The position numbers were made by a program, and so were the translations under genes. The notes under the pieces are model-generated. The model did no database searches. It was not told where the DNA came from and saw only the letters and a program-made list of their open reading frames with translations. This document shows, one piece after another, positions 27,642-35,563 of a stretch of 64,000 nucleotides of DNA. The DNA is from Silvibacterium bohemicum (GTDB taxonomy: Bacteria; Acidobacteriota; Terriglobia; Terriglobales; Acidobacteriaceae), in the NCBI RefSeq assembly GCF_001006305.1, contig NZ_LBHJ01000004.1, positions 806,001 to 870,000 of the forward strand, in the 5' to 3' direction. How positions within the stretch are numbered: position 1 is the stretch's first letter; every line of letters begins with the position of its first letter.

Positions 27642-29794
27642 CGGCGCCTCCCGCGATAGATGCCGTCAATGTCGAGGATGAGTCCCACATGCCCATCGCC
27701 GAGAACGGCGCAGCCAGAAAATCCGGGCGCATCTTTGAACACTTCTCCCAGACTCTTGATTACAACCTCCTGCTTCCCTCGCAACTCGTCGATGAGAAGG
27801 CAGAAGCGCTTGTTCTCCGATTCGAGAACTACCAACAGCCCCTCGGAAGGTTGAGTCGTCCTGGGCTCGATGCCGAGGCGCTCGTAGAGACGAACCACCG
27901 GCATAAGCTCTTCGCGGACCAGAACCATCTCGTCGCGCCCCTCCACAGTGAAGAGCGAGTCGGGACGCGGACGGAAAGTTTCGCGAACTCCGGAGAGAGG
28001 AATGATGTAACGATTGATGCCCACCTCAACCACCAGGCCGTCGATGATGGCGAGCGTCAGTGGAAGCTTGAGCTGAAAGGTAGTCCCTAAGCCTTTTGTA
28101 GACTGGGTTTCAATGCGGCCGCGAAGTTTCTCCACATTACGGCGGACAACATCCATGCCTACGCCACGGCCGGAAACATCCGTGATCTTTTCCGCAGTCG
28201 AGAAGCCGGGCTCGAAGATCAACTGATAAATCTCTGTGTCTGTCAATTGTGCGTTGGGCGAAATCAGCTGTCTTTCCTCCGCCTTGCGCCGGATCTTGGC
28301 GCTATCCAAACCGCGCCCATCGTCGGATATTTCGATGAGGATCTGTCCGCTCTGGTGATGCGCCGAAAGGCGGATGCGGGCCTCGGCGGACTTGCCGGCG
28401 GCGATGCGGTCGGCCTGCATTTCGATGCCATGATCGACCGAGTTGCGCACCATGTGCAGCAGAGGATCGGCAAGCTCTTCGGCGACCGTCTTATCGATTT
28501 CCGTATCCACACCGGAGGTCTCGAGGACCACCAGCTTTCCGGCCTTCCGGGAGAGATCGCGGATGACGCGTTCGACGCGCTGGAAAAGCTGCCCGACAGG
28601 AATCATGCGCATGCTCATGGTGGCCCGCTGCACTTCAGCGGTGACACGAGCAAGCTGCGAAAGATCGCCCAAAAGCCGGGAGTCGGCGGCTAAGGCCAGC
28701 ACCGGATTGTGACGGATAAGCGATTGCGCGACTACGATCTCGCCGACAACGTCCATCAGGTGATCGAGCTTCGCCGTTTCGACGCGCACCGAATTTGTAT
28801 CTGCGCCACGCCCCTGCTCCTTGGCTGGCGGCGCAGACCGCGGAGCACTGGCAGCCGCGGGAGCCGCTGCAGGCGGTGGCTCCACTGCAGCCACTTTGGC
28901 AGCTACAGGCGCTGAAGGTTCCGGCATCGCGATTGGTTCTGCTGCGATCGGTTCCGCCACCACTGTTTCTTCAGGCCGCTCTTCGGAGGGCTGCGATACT
29001 GTCTCAACAGAAGCCTGCTTCTTCGTTGCCTTGGGCTTCGCTGCTTTCTTCGGCGGAGGTGGCGCAGCTTCCGTTGCAGGAGGAGCGGCCAGGCTGCGAA
29101 TCTTCGCGACCAGCGGATGATGATTGCCGATTGCTAGTGGATTGCCTGACTGCAGGCTCTGCTCGACGGAGGACAGCTCGGTCTGAAGAAAATCTCCGCT
29201 TTCCAAAACGACATCGATGACCGTCGACTCGATCACCAGCTTCTCGTTGCGCGCCAGATCGAGGATCGTTTCGACTTCGTGTGCGACCTCGCGGATGACC
29301 TGAAAATCCAGGAAGCCGGCTAGGCCCTTGATCGTGTGGAAGGCCCGAAACACCGCGTGGATCGCTTCCATGTCGGAAGGTGAGCGCTCCAGCGCCAACA
29401 ATTGACCTTCGATTGTCGAGAGGTGCTCGCGAGCTTCTACAAGAAAATCCCCGACCAGCTCCTCATCTTCTCCAAAGGAAGACGGTGCACTGCTGCTCTT
29501 GCTCGTCTGCGCGCCGGCCGCGTCGATAGAGGCACGCAGCATCGCAATTCCGTCTTTCAGCAGATACGCTGTTCCGCTCTCGCGATCGGCGTCGAGCGCC
29601 GCCAGCAGCTTGTTGGCCGTCTCAGCGCAGGAAGAAGCGCCCTGCTCGGCTGCTTCTTGGGCGATCGATCGTAATTCGGGAGCGACATCGGCATCGCTGC
29701 CTTCGACCATCAGCCGGCTAGCGAGTTCATCGATGCAGGCCTTCCATTTATCCTGCGTGCTGCTCGCGATGAGAGTATTTGATTGCTGGGACAT
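27638..29794 (-). CDS. cheA: Chemotaxis histidine kinase CheA
   Basis: A 718-residue kinase. An extra N-terminal region of about 105 residues precedes the Hpt domain, whose phospho-acceptor is H153 (FRAFHTIKGLAGF). There is no clear P2 domain; instead a Pro/Ala/Lys-rich linker spans about 245-340. The dimerisation helices follow, then the HATPase with N box HMVRNSVDHGIE, G1 DDGRGLD and G2 DVSGRGVGMDVV, and a C-terminal CheW-like P5 domain. It autophosphorylates under receptor control and passes phosphate to CheY and CheB. It overlaps cheR by 4 bases. Confidence 0.96.
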   Translation of the reverse strand: MSQQSNTLIASSTQDKWKACIDELASRLMVEGSDADVAPELRSIAQEAAEQGASSCAETANKLLAALDADRESGTAYLLKDGIAMLRASIDAAGAQTSKSSSAPSSFGEDEELVGDFLVEAREHLSTIEGQLLALERSPSDMEAIHAVFRAFHTIKGLAGFLDFQVIREVAHEVETILDLARNEKLVIESTVIDVVLESGDFLQTELSSVEQSLQSGNPLAIGNHHPLVAKIRSLAAPPATEAAPPPPKKAAKPKATKKQASVETVSQPSEERPEETVVAEPIAAEPIAMPEPSAPVAAKVAAVEPPPAAAPAAASAPRSAPPAKEQGRGADTNSVRVETAKLDHLMDVVGEIVVAQSLIRHNPVLALAADSRLLGDLSQLARVTAEVQRATMSMRMIPVGQLFQRVERVIRDLSRKAGKLVVLETSGVDTEIDKTVAEELADPLLHMVRNSVDHGIEMQADRIAAGKSAEARIRLSAHHQSGQILIEISDDGRGLDSAKIRRKAEERQLISPNAQLTDTEIYQLIFEPGFSTAEKITDVSGRGVGMDVVRRNVEKLRGRIETQSTKGLGTTFQLKLPLTLAIIDGLVVEVGINRYIIPLSGVRETFRPRPDSLFTVEGRDEMVLVREELMPVVRLYERLGIEPRTTQPSEGLLVVLESENKRFCLLIDELRGKQEVVIKSLGEVFKDAPGFSGCAVLGDGHVGLILDIDGIYRGRRR

Positions 29795-29937
29795 AACCGT
29801 CTCTTAGGTTTAGCCGTACATTTCTTCTATTGGTGGCCGCGCCTGAATCGGTCGGACGGATGCAGGGCAGTTATTACCAGGGATCGCTGTTAACGGCCGC
29901 TCGCAGTTTCAGCTTTTGCCGCACAATCGAGCTTCAC

Positions 29938-31575
29938 TTAAAAGGACCGGAAGCTTTCTTCGAGCGGAAAACTCTCCTCTTTGGAGCTGACCTTGGACAC
30001 CGGCTCGTCAAACGCTGACATCCTTTGCGGTTTGAAAGTCCTGGCCGGCTGCTGTGGCTTCACAGCCATCGGACGCGGCGCGATTGGAGTCTTCTTCCGC
30101 TGCGATGAAACTTGCAGTCCGCGATACGGGATCGGCCCGCCATTGCTATCCACCATGCTCTGCAAGCGCGCAACAATCTCCTTCAGCGTTTCCGATTGCG
30201 CATTCAGTTCTTCCGCGGCGGCCGCACTTTCTTCGGCATTCGCGGCAGTGGTTTGCGTGACCTGCTCCATTTGTGCAATCGCGCGACCGATCTGCTCGAT
30301 GCCGCGAGATTGCTCCTCGCTCCCCAGGCTCACTTCATCGACCATCACTTTGATATTGGCGGATTCTTCCGTGATGGTGCGGATGGCAGCGGCTACCTGA
30401 TCGACCTTGCCTTTGCCCTCGCTCGATTTCGCGATTGAATCTTCGATCAAGGTCGCCGTATCTTTGGCAGCCTGCGCGCTTCGCTGAGCCAGACTCCGCA
30501 CCTCGTCCGCCACCACTGCAAAGCCCATGCCCGCTTCACCGGCCCGGGCGGCTTCTACCGCAGCGTTGAGAGCGAGGATGTTGGTCTGGAATGCGATTTC
30601 ATCGATAACTTTGATGATTTTGGATATCTTCCCGCTCGACGTGTTGATCTCGTCCATCGAGACGACCATCTCATCGAGATAGCGATTGGCCATGTTGACC
30701 TTTTCGATGGATTGACTCAACAGCTGCGCCGTCCTGCGTGAATTATCGGTATTCTTACGCGCCATGGAGTTGATCTCCTCAGAGGACGCAGACGTCTCTT
30801 CGAGAGAAGCTGCCTGCTCCGAAGATCCCTGCGCGAGAGACTGACTCGATGACGAAACTTGCGAAGCGGCGCTGGCAACCTGTTCGGAACCATCGCGAAG
30901 CTCGGCTACGCTGTCACCCAAGGTCTTGGCGATTCCGCGCACAACGTACACTCCGACCACGCCAATACCGAGCGAAAGCAAGATCATGACGAGGCTGAAA
31001 GTGCGTGCCGGCCCGACAGCGGACACCGCATCGGCCGAATAGTCGGATCCCAGCTTGCCCTCTAATTCGGCTAGCTTGTCGCCCGATTTCCGAATCTCAA
31101 GACCGATTGGGACAAGTTTGTTCGCGAATACAGCACTTGCCGCCTGGAGATCTCCCTTAAGCACGAGATCGTACATTTCGTCGTTCAGTTCGGAGAAGGT
31201 TGCCAGCTTGTCCAGGATCTCGTGCTGCTCGATATCTAACGTTTCAGGATCCTTGGTAATCGATTTGAGTTCATCGGTTTCCTGCCGAAGCTGAGCGAGC
31301 CCGGCAACGTATTGATCGTGGAGACTGCGCGCTGAATCCGAATCTTTCATGTAGCCACGGATCAGGATGGCGCGCGAGAAGCCGATCAAGTCTGCTGTGA
31401 GAGTATCGGTGCGCCCGGTCAAATAAGCAGCACGCACCCAATGCCCACCCAGCTGTTGAACCGAGTTTCCCAGATTGCCAATGTTATAGATCGCGAGGCC
31501 ACCCGCAGCCAAGGTGAGAAGTGCCATCATCCCGAAGGTTGAATATAGTTTTTTGCCGATCGTCATATTCTTCAT
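29938..31575 (-). CDS. Methyl-accepting chemotaxis protein 2 (4HB-type sensor)
   Basis: A 545-residue receptor built like MCP-1: membrane helix (about 8-28), four-helix sensor domain, second membrane helix near 190-210, and a signalling hairpin nearly identical to MCP-1 ([21 protein letters not shown] onward). Sensor domains differ clearly, so ligands probably differ. The C-terminal tail ends SFRSF, again an F-x-x-F pentapeptide. It sits between cheW and cheA in the operon and is probably its main receptor. The start is the ATG at 31575. Confidence 0.92.
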   Translation of the reverse strand: MKNMTIGKKLYSTFGMMALLTLAAGGLAIYNIGNLGNSVQQLGGHWVRAAYLTGRTDTLTADLIGFSRAILIRGYMKDSDSARSLHDQYVAGLAQLRQETDELKSITKDPETLDIEQHEILDKLATFSELNDEMYDLVLKGDLQAASAVFANKLVPIGLEIRKSGDKLAELEGKLGSDYSADAVSAVGPARTFSLVMILLSLGIGVVGVYVVRGIAKTLGDSVAELRDGSEQVASAASQVSSSSQSLAQGSSEQAASLEETSASSEEINSMARKNTDNSRRTAQLLSQSIEKVNMANRYLDEMVVSMDEINTSSGKISKIIKVIDEIAFQTNILALNAAVEAARAGEAGMGFAVVADEVRSLAQRSAQAAKDTATLIEDSIAKSSEGKGKVDQVAAAIRTITEESANIKVMVDEVSLGSEEQSRGIEQIGRAIAQMEQVTQTTAANAEESAAAAEELNAQSETLKEIVARLQSMVDSNGGPIPYRGLQVSSQRKKTPIAPRPMAVKPQQPARTFKPQRMSAFDEPVSKVSSKEESFPLEESFRSF

Positions 31576-31613
31576 TACCCTGTCTATCCTTAGGGGGCTC
31601 GACTGTTCCCTTG

Positions 31614-32117
31614 TTATGCCTCTGCCATTCCGAAGCTCTGAAGTTCTTCGCTGCTTAGAACGCGATCCATATCCAGCAGAATCTTGACCTTTCCCTTGTT
31701 CTTCGCCATACCGCGAATGTGCGACGAAGCAGTTTCCCGCCCAAAGTCGGGGCGATCTTCGATGTCATCCTGGCTCAGGAGAAGCACTTCAACGACCCCG
31801 TCCACGATGATTCCCACCGATTGCTCTCCATCGTCCGTCTGCACACGCAGCACAACGATGCAGGTGCGATCCGTGTAGTCCTGGTCGGGCATACCGAACT
31901 TTCGACGCAGATTCATCACCGGAACAATGCGGCCGCGAAGATTGATCACGCCCTGCACGAAATGAGGCGACTGCGGCACTGCGGTCACTTCCTGCATCTT
32001 CATGATTTCTCGCACCTGCATCACGCTCGTGCCGAACTCCTCGTTGCCCAATTCAAAGATCAAGTATTTGCCGGCCTGGGCTACGTGGCCTCGACGCTCC
32101 ATCATTTCAACTGCCAT
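31614..32117 (-). CDS. cheW: Chemotaxis coupling protein CheW
   Basis: A 167-residue CheW that links receptors to CheA. It shows the SH3-like fold signatures [37 protein letters not shown] and [15 protein letters not shown] 32117 is chosen, with GAGGAC about ten bases upstream; the frame is open to 32285, but that extension is unlike CheW and would run into the promoter region. It is the first gene of the leftward che operon, and a sigma-28-like site lies about 85 bases upstream. Confidence 0.94.
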   Translation of the reverse strand: MAVEMMERRGHVAQAGKYLIFELGNEEFGTSVMQVREIMKMQEVTAVPQSPHFVQGVINLRGRIVPVMNLRRKFGMPDQDYTDRTCIVVLRVQTDDGEQSVGIIVDGVVEVLLLSQDDIEDRPDFGRETASSHIRGMAKNKGKVKILLDMDRVLSSEELQSFGMAEA

Positions 32118-32201
32118 AGGTGTCCGTCCTCGCTTGAGCGACCTCGATCCCATCCGCGGCGAAAGCGCGTGCGTGCTGAGATGTCTGGTGGTGTATGCAA
32201 C

Positions 32202-32229
32202 TAATCGGCAGTTGCAGGCCGCCATTCTA
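32202..32229 (-). promoter_or_regulatory. Sigma-28 (FliA)-like promoter for the leftward che operon
   Basis: On the minus strand TAGAATGG (32229-32222), 12 bases, then GCCGATTA (32209-32202). The -10 box matches 7 of 8 bases of GCCGATAA and the -35 begins TAGA instead of TAAA. It faces cheW, giving a leader of about 80 bases. Confidence 0.55.
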
Positions 32230-32306
32230 GAGTCAGACAGGAAATCGGCCTTTCCCCGCTCTTTAAAACGCGCTTTGAGCAGCACACCGTCCGGCCGGGT
32301 GAAGAC

Positions 32307-32334
32307 TGGAAATTTCTTGCCAACTCGCCGATAG
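32307..32334 (+). promoter_or_regulatory. Sigma-28 (FliA)-like promoter for the rightward cheY operon
   Basis: TGGAAATT (32307-32314), 12 bases, then GCCGATAG (32327-32334); the alternative reading GGAAATTT with 11-base spacing matches the E. coli layout. It lies 75 bases before the cheY ATG and back to back with the cheW promoter. Confidence 0.58.
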
Positions 32335-32408
32335 AGGCAACACCGCGCGACGCCCTCGCGACGTGTACGAACGAGGGCCTATTTGAAGGGTGAAGGAAGG
32401 AATGGCTG

Positions 32409-32777
32409 ATGGATATCCTCTTGGTGGACGACAGCAAAACAATGCGACTGCTGGTGCAGCGCGCTCTACGTCAAGCAGGTTATCGAGACCTGTCGATTGG
32501 GGAAGCTGAAAACGGCGTTCAAGCGCTGGAGAAACTTGCCGGCGAGAAGCCGAAGCTCATTCTTTCGGATTGGAATATGCCGGAAATGTCGGGCATCGAT
32601 TTCCTAAGGAAAGTACGCTCGGAAAAGAACAATGTGCCGTTCGGATTCATTACCTCCGAAGCCTCGGTTGAAATCAAGGATACGGCGATAGGCTCCGGCG
32701 CCAGCTTTGTGATCACCAAGCCGTTCACCGCGGAAGATGTGCAGGATGCGCTGACTCCCATCCTCGGAGCGAGGTAA
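32409..32777 (+). CDS. cheY: CheY-like single-domain response regulator (second copy)
   Basis: A 122-residue receiver domain with D7-D8 (LLVDDSKTM), phospho-acceptor D54 (LILSDWNMPEMSG), T/S in FGFITSE and K in FVITKPFTAED. It resembles classic flagellar CheY more closely (DWNMP) than the copy at 25847, so it may be the one that binds the motor switch; that is inference. It heads a rightward three-gene unit, followed 7 bases later by two CheX-like genes. A sigma-28-like promoter lies upstream. Confidence 0.93.
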   Translation: MDILLVDDSKTMRLLVQRALRQAGYRDLSIGEAENGVQALEKLAGEKPKLILSDWNMPEMSGIDFLRKVRSEKNNVPFGFITSEASVEIKDTAIGSGASFVITKPFTAEDVQDALTPILGAR

Positions 32778-32784
32778 AAATTCA

Positions 32785-33246
32785 ATGGCCGACGTAACGC
32801 CAGTCGCGATGTCGCGGCTGCTCACCTCCTTAGTTGGACGCGAAGTTCGCTTCGCTCCGGTATCCGTTCCCGACAGCAAGACCCGGCAGCTCTATGTCAC
32901 TTATCACGTGCTGCCCGATAATGAGCCTCTCGTAGTTAAGACTGACCTTCCCCTCCTGGGCGCCCTTGGTGGCGCATTGGTCGGGCTGCCATTCGATACA
33001 GCCATGGCGCGAGCTGAAGAAAATCCCATGGGAGAAGTGATTCGCGATGCGATCCACGAAGTGCTGAACATCGCCTCCAGGGCTCTGTCGCAAGAACAAC
33101 GCGTCATCCTCAAGAGCATGGCGCAGGATCCGGTCTATTGCGATGCCGACGTTGTTCGCATCTTGAAAAATCCGGGCATCAAAACGCAGTTCAAAGTATC
33201 GGTTGGAAATGAAGTGAGCGGATTATTTTCGATAATGACCAAGTAG
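32785..33246 (+). CDS. CheX/CheC-like protein, probable CheY-P phosphatase
   Basis: A 153-residue protein of the CheX/CheC type by its helix RDAIHEVLNIASRAL, which provides the D-x3-E-x2-N active-site pattern. The rest is more divergent than the other two CheX proteins in the window, with PLLGALGGALVGLP in the middle and KVSVGNEVSGLFSIM at the end. It lies between cheY and a clear cheX on the same strand. If active, it would remove phosphate from CheY; if not, it may be a binding partner. The family call is moderately sure. Confidence 0.6.
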   Translation: MADVTPVAMSRLLTSLVGREVRFAPVSVPDSKTRQLYVTYHVLPDNEPLVVKTDLPLLGALGGALVGLPFDTAMARAEENPMGEVIRDAIHEVLNIASRALSQEQRVILKSMAQDPVYCDADVVRILKNPGIKTQFKVSVGNEVSGLFSIMTK

Positions 33247-33295
33247 TCGATTCAAAAACCCGGCGAAAAGAACGGGAGGTCATTGAGGACTCGAG

Positions 33296-33745
33296 ATGAC
33301 AGACGAAATCAATGCAACGCTCTCTTCTGCCATGCTTCACAAGATAACGGCCGACGTGTTTCAAAGCGTCGTCGGTATCGAAGTCGAGCAGGGAGTGCCT
33401 GAAAACTCAGCCATGGCGCTCGATTTAAGCGCCATGGTTCGCTTTGAAGACGGCGGCCAGGGCGCAGTGATCATGGAGCTCAGCTCTACACTCGCGCAGA
33501 AGTTGAGCTCCATCATGCTCTGTCTCGATGATTCGGAGACCGACGATACGCTGGTACAGGACGCCATCGGGGAGATCGTCAACATCATTGCCGGGCACTA
33601 CAAGGCGGCTCGCGGAAGCAGCTTGCGCTTGTCGATGCCAAAGGTCATCTTTGCGCCGGCGACGCGTGAGCAATGTCCTCCGGAGTACAGGAGCGCCCTG
33701 CTATGCGCCGAAGAGACGTTTTTCGTCGGTGCCTGGATCGAGTAA
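33296..33745 (+). CDS. cheX: CheX-type CheY-P phosphatase (second clear copy)
   Basis: A 149-residue CheX with the active-site helix VQDAIGEIVNIIAGHYK (D-x3-E-x2-N), and the expected GAVIMEL and LSMPKVIFAP strands. It ends the rightward cheY operon, 50 bases after the previous gene; a GGGAGG is present about 20 bases before the ATG, so the ribosome site is less clear. A hairpin terminator follows at 33799. It probably acts on the CheY encoded two genes upstream. Confidence 0.82.
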   Translation: MTDEINATLSSAMLHKITADVFQSVVGIEVEQGVPENSAMALDLSAMVRFEDGGQGAVIMELSSTLAQKLSSIMLCLDDSETDDTLVQDAIGEIVNIIAGHYKAARGSSLRLSMPKVIFAPATREQCPPEYRSALLCAEETFFVGAWIE

Positions 33746-33798
33746 TTCGCCTTATCGCTCGCAGATCCATCCATTAGCAAATATCACTGCAAAATACA

Positions 33799-33827
33799 GA
33801 GAGCGCGGCCATCAGCCACGCTCTCTT
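33799..33827 (+). terminator. Hairpin terminator after the cheY-cheX unit
   Basis: AGAGAGCG (33799-33806) pairs with CGCTCTCT (33820-33827), with an inner GGC/GCC pair and a 5-base loop; TCTTTA follows. It separates the rightward cheY unit from the converging fliG. Confidence 0.68.
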
Positions 33828-33983
33828 CTTTAGCAATTCAATCATCATTCTTGGTGGAGATATTCGCTGCTTCGCGCCGACCATCGTGACTCATAGGTTA
33901 GGCGCGGGCTGGGACTTAGGGCCTTCCATACTTGTATAGCCCTGGCCATTTGAAGACGATGCGAACCGATTGCCGCATCGCCG

Positions 33984-35006
33984 TTAGAGAACGTACTCGT
34001 CTTCGCCTTCGCTTTTGAGAACGATCTTTCCTTCGGACTCCAGCTTGCGGGCGACGGCGATGATCTCGGTCTGGGCTTTGGCCACGTCTTTGCTTCGAAC
34101 CGGACCCATGACCTCGGAGTCTTCCTTCATCATTTCCACCGCGCGCGACGACATCGTGCGATAGAAATGATTCCGCAGGTCTTCGCTCGCGCCCTTCAGA
34201 GCGATCATCAAAGCCTTCTTGTCGATCAGGTTCATGATCTCGCGCAGTTCCGGCTCTGGAACCTCGAGGAAATCATCGAAGGTAAACATGAGGTCGCGAA
34301 TGCCGACGGCCAGCTTCGGCTCCTCTCGCTCGATAGTCTCCAGGATCTCGCGCGCGGTCAGCGTGTCGAGCCGGTTCATCAGCTCGGCCACGTTCCTGAA
34401 TCCGAAATCGGCGCGCCTACTCTGGTCACCCACCGAACGCAAGCGGCGATTCAACACGCTGGAGACCTTGCCCACAATCTCCGGAGAGAATTGACCCAGG
34501 TTCGCGAGACGCCTCACGCATTCTGCGCGCGCTTCAGGCTCCAATCTCATCAACAGTGCCGAAGCCTGCTTAGCATCGAGATGCCCGAGGATCAGGGCCT
34601 TGGTCTGCGAGTGCTCGCCCACCAAAAATCTTGCCAGCTGCTGTGGATCTGCTTTCTTCAGCGAGTCCATCTTGAGCGAACTCATCTCGTCCGCTCGCGT
34701 CAATCGCTGCATCATGCTGAGAGCGCTGCTCTCTCCGAAGGCCTTCACCAATAACCGGCTGGCGACGTCGTGTCCGCCCAGAGCAATGAAATCCTGAGCA
34801 GTCATCATCTGATGGAACTCCTCAAGGACTTCGAGCGTTACCTCGAACGGCACATGGCCGAGGTTGGCAACCTCGCCGGTGATTCGCTGCAGGTCTTCGT
34901 CAGGAAGATTGCGCAGAATCGTAGCCGCCGACTCTTCTTCGAGTAGCGACAGCAGAATCGCGGCCTTACGCGTGCCGCTCAGGGCTGGATGATCGAGAGA
35001 GCTCAC
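33984..35006 (-). CDS. fliG: Flagellar motor switch protein FliG
   Basis: A 340-residue C-ring protein. The N-terminal domain (KAAILLSLLEEESAATILRNL) would bind the MS-ring protein FliF, the middle domain carries the EHPQ-like face, and the C-terminal torque helix region reads MFTFDDFLEVPEPELREIMNLIDKKALMIALKGAS, as expected for the charged motor interface. It starts at GTG 35006, whose bases overlap the upstream small gene's stop (GTGA), with AAAGGA upstream. No fliF, fliH or fliI is next to it, so the rest of the basal-body genes must be elsewhere. Confidence 0.94.
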   Translation of the reverse strand: MSSLDHPALSGTRKAAILLSLLEEESAATILRNLPDEDLQRITGEVANLGHVPFEVTLEVLEEFHQMMTAQDFIALGGHDVASRLLVKAFGESSALSMMQRLTRADEMSSLKMDSLKKADPQQLARFLVGEHSQTKALILGHLDAKQASALLMRLEPEARAECVRRLANLGQFSPEIVGKVSSVLNRRLRSVGDQSRRADFGFRNVAELMNRLDTLTAREILETIEREEPKLAVGIRDLMFTFDDFLEVPEPELREIMNLIDKKALMIALKGASEDLRNHFYRTMSSRAVEMMKEDSEVMGPVRSKDVAKAQTEIIAVARKLESEGKIVLKSEGEDEYVL

Positions 35007-35242
35007 GATGGGTCCTTTCGGGAACGCGCCAGGACGACATCCGCGGCGCCGACATGCTTCTGCTGACTGAATCCAACTACGCTCTTCGCCGGTCGCGGCA
35101 ATCTCCGTCGGATCTCTTCCATCGACTGTGATTCCATGGCCGTCTCGGAGCTCTTAATGCGCACGCGAATCGGCTTCCCTTCCGTGAGAAGGCCATCGAG
35201 CGCTGCTATGAAAAAGGTCGGATTTTCAACGATTGAAGACAT
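35003..35242 (-). CDS. Small protein of unknown function coupled to fliG
   Basis: A 79-residue protein beginning at ATG 35242, chosen because AGGG lies six to seven bases upstream; the frame remains open to 35314. It has a short alpha/beta start (VENPTFFIAALDGLLTEGKPIRVRIK) and a basic C terminus, with no membrane segment. Its stop overlaps the GTG of fliG by 4 bases and a sigma-28-like promoter lies about 95 bases upstream, so it is probably translated with fliG. I do not recognise a family. It could be a FliG chaperone or a regulator, but nothing shows this. Confidence 0.55.
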   Translation of the reverse strand: MSSIVENPTFFIAALDGLLTEGKPIRVRIKSSETAMESQSMEEIRRRLPRPAKSVVGFSQQKHVGAADVVLARSRKDPS

Positions 35243-35563
35243 GTTCATCCCTGGGGAAAAGCACATGCAGATGCCCGCATATGCCCTGTTGCGATCCGAA
35301 GAATTTGCCGCCAAGGAGGTCGGATCGTTGGCTCTCTATCGGCAGAAAAGAGGCGGGCTTCTAGAGGATCTCGCCTCCCGGTTAATCTCTGCCAGCGCAT
35401 TCCTCGACTTAGTAACGACTTAGGCTCTGCGGAGTTTTGTCATTGGAATTCGATACGAAGGAAGCTGTCTTCTTCAATTCTTTCTGCCGATATATGCCGG
35501 GATACCTGGCGGCTTGGTTGCATTGGCTCGAGAAGCGGGTAGACATCGTAAATGGAGTGATAA
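35243..35563. other. Intergenic region between the fliG unit and the porin gene
   Basis: These 321 bases separate divergent units. They hold the leftward sigma-28-like promoter of fliG (35336-35363). A GCCGATAT box at 35486-35493 faces the porin but has no convincing -35. No further gene is supported. Confidence 0.5.
35336..35363 (-). promoter_or_regulatory. Sigma-28 (FliA)-like promoter for the fliG unit
   Basis: On the minus strand TAGAAGCC (35363-35356), 12 bases, then GCCGATAG (35343-35336), continuing as AGAG exactly as at the MCP-1 promoter. The -10 box is identical to those before MCP-1 and the rightward cheY. Confidence 0.55.
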
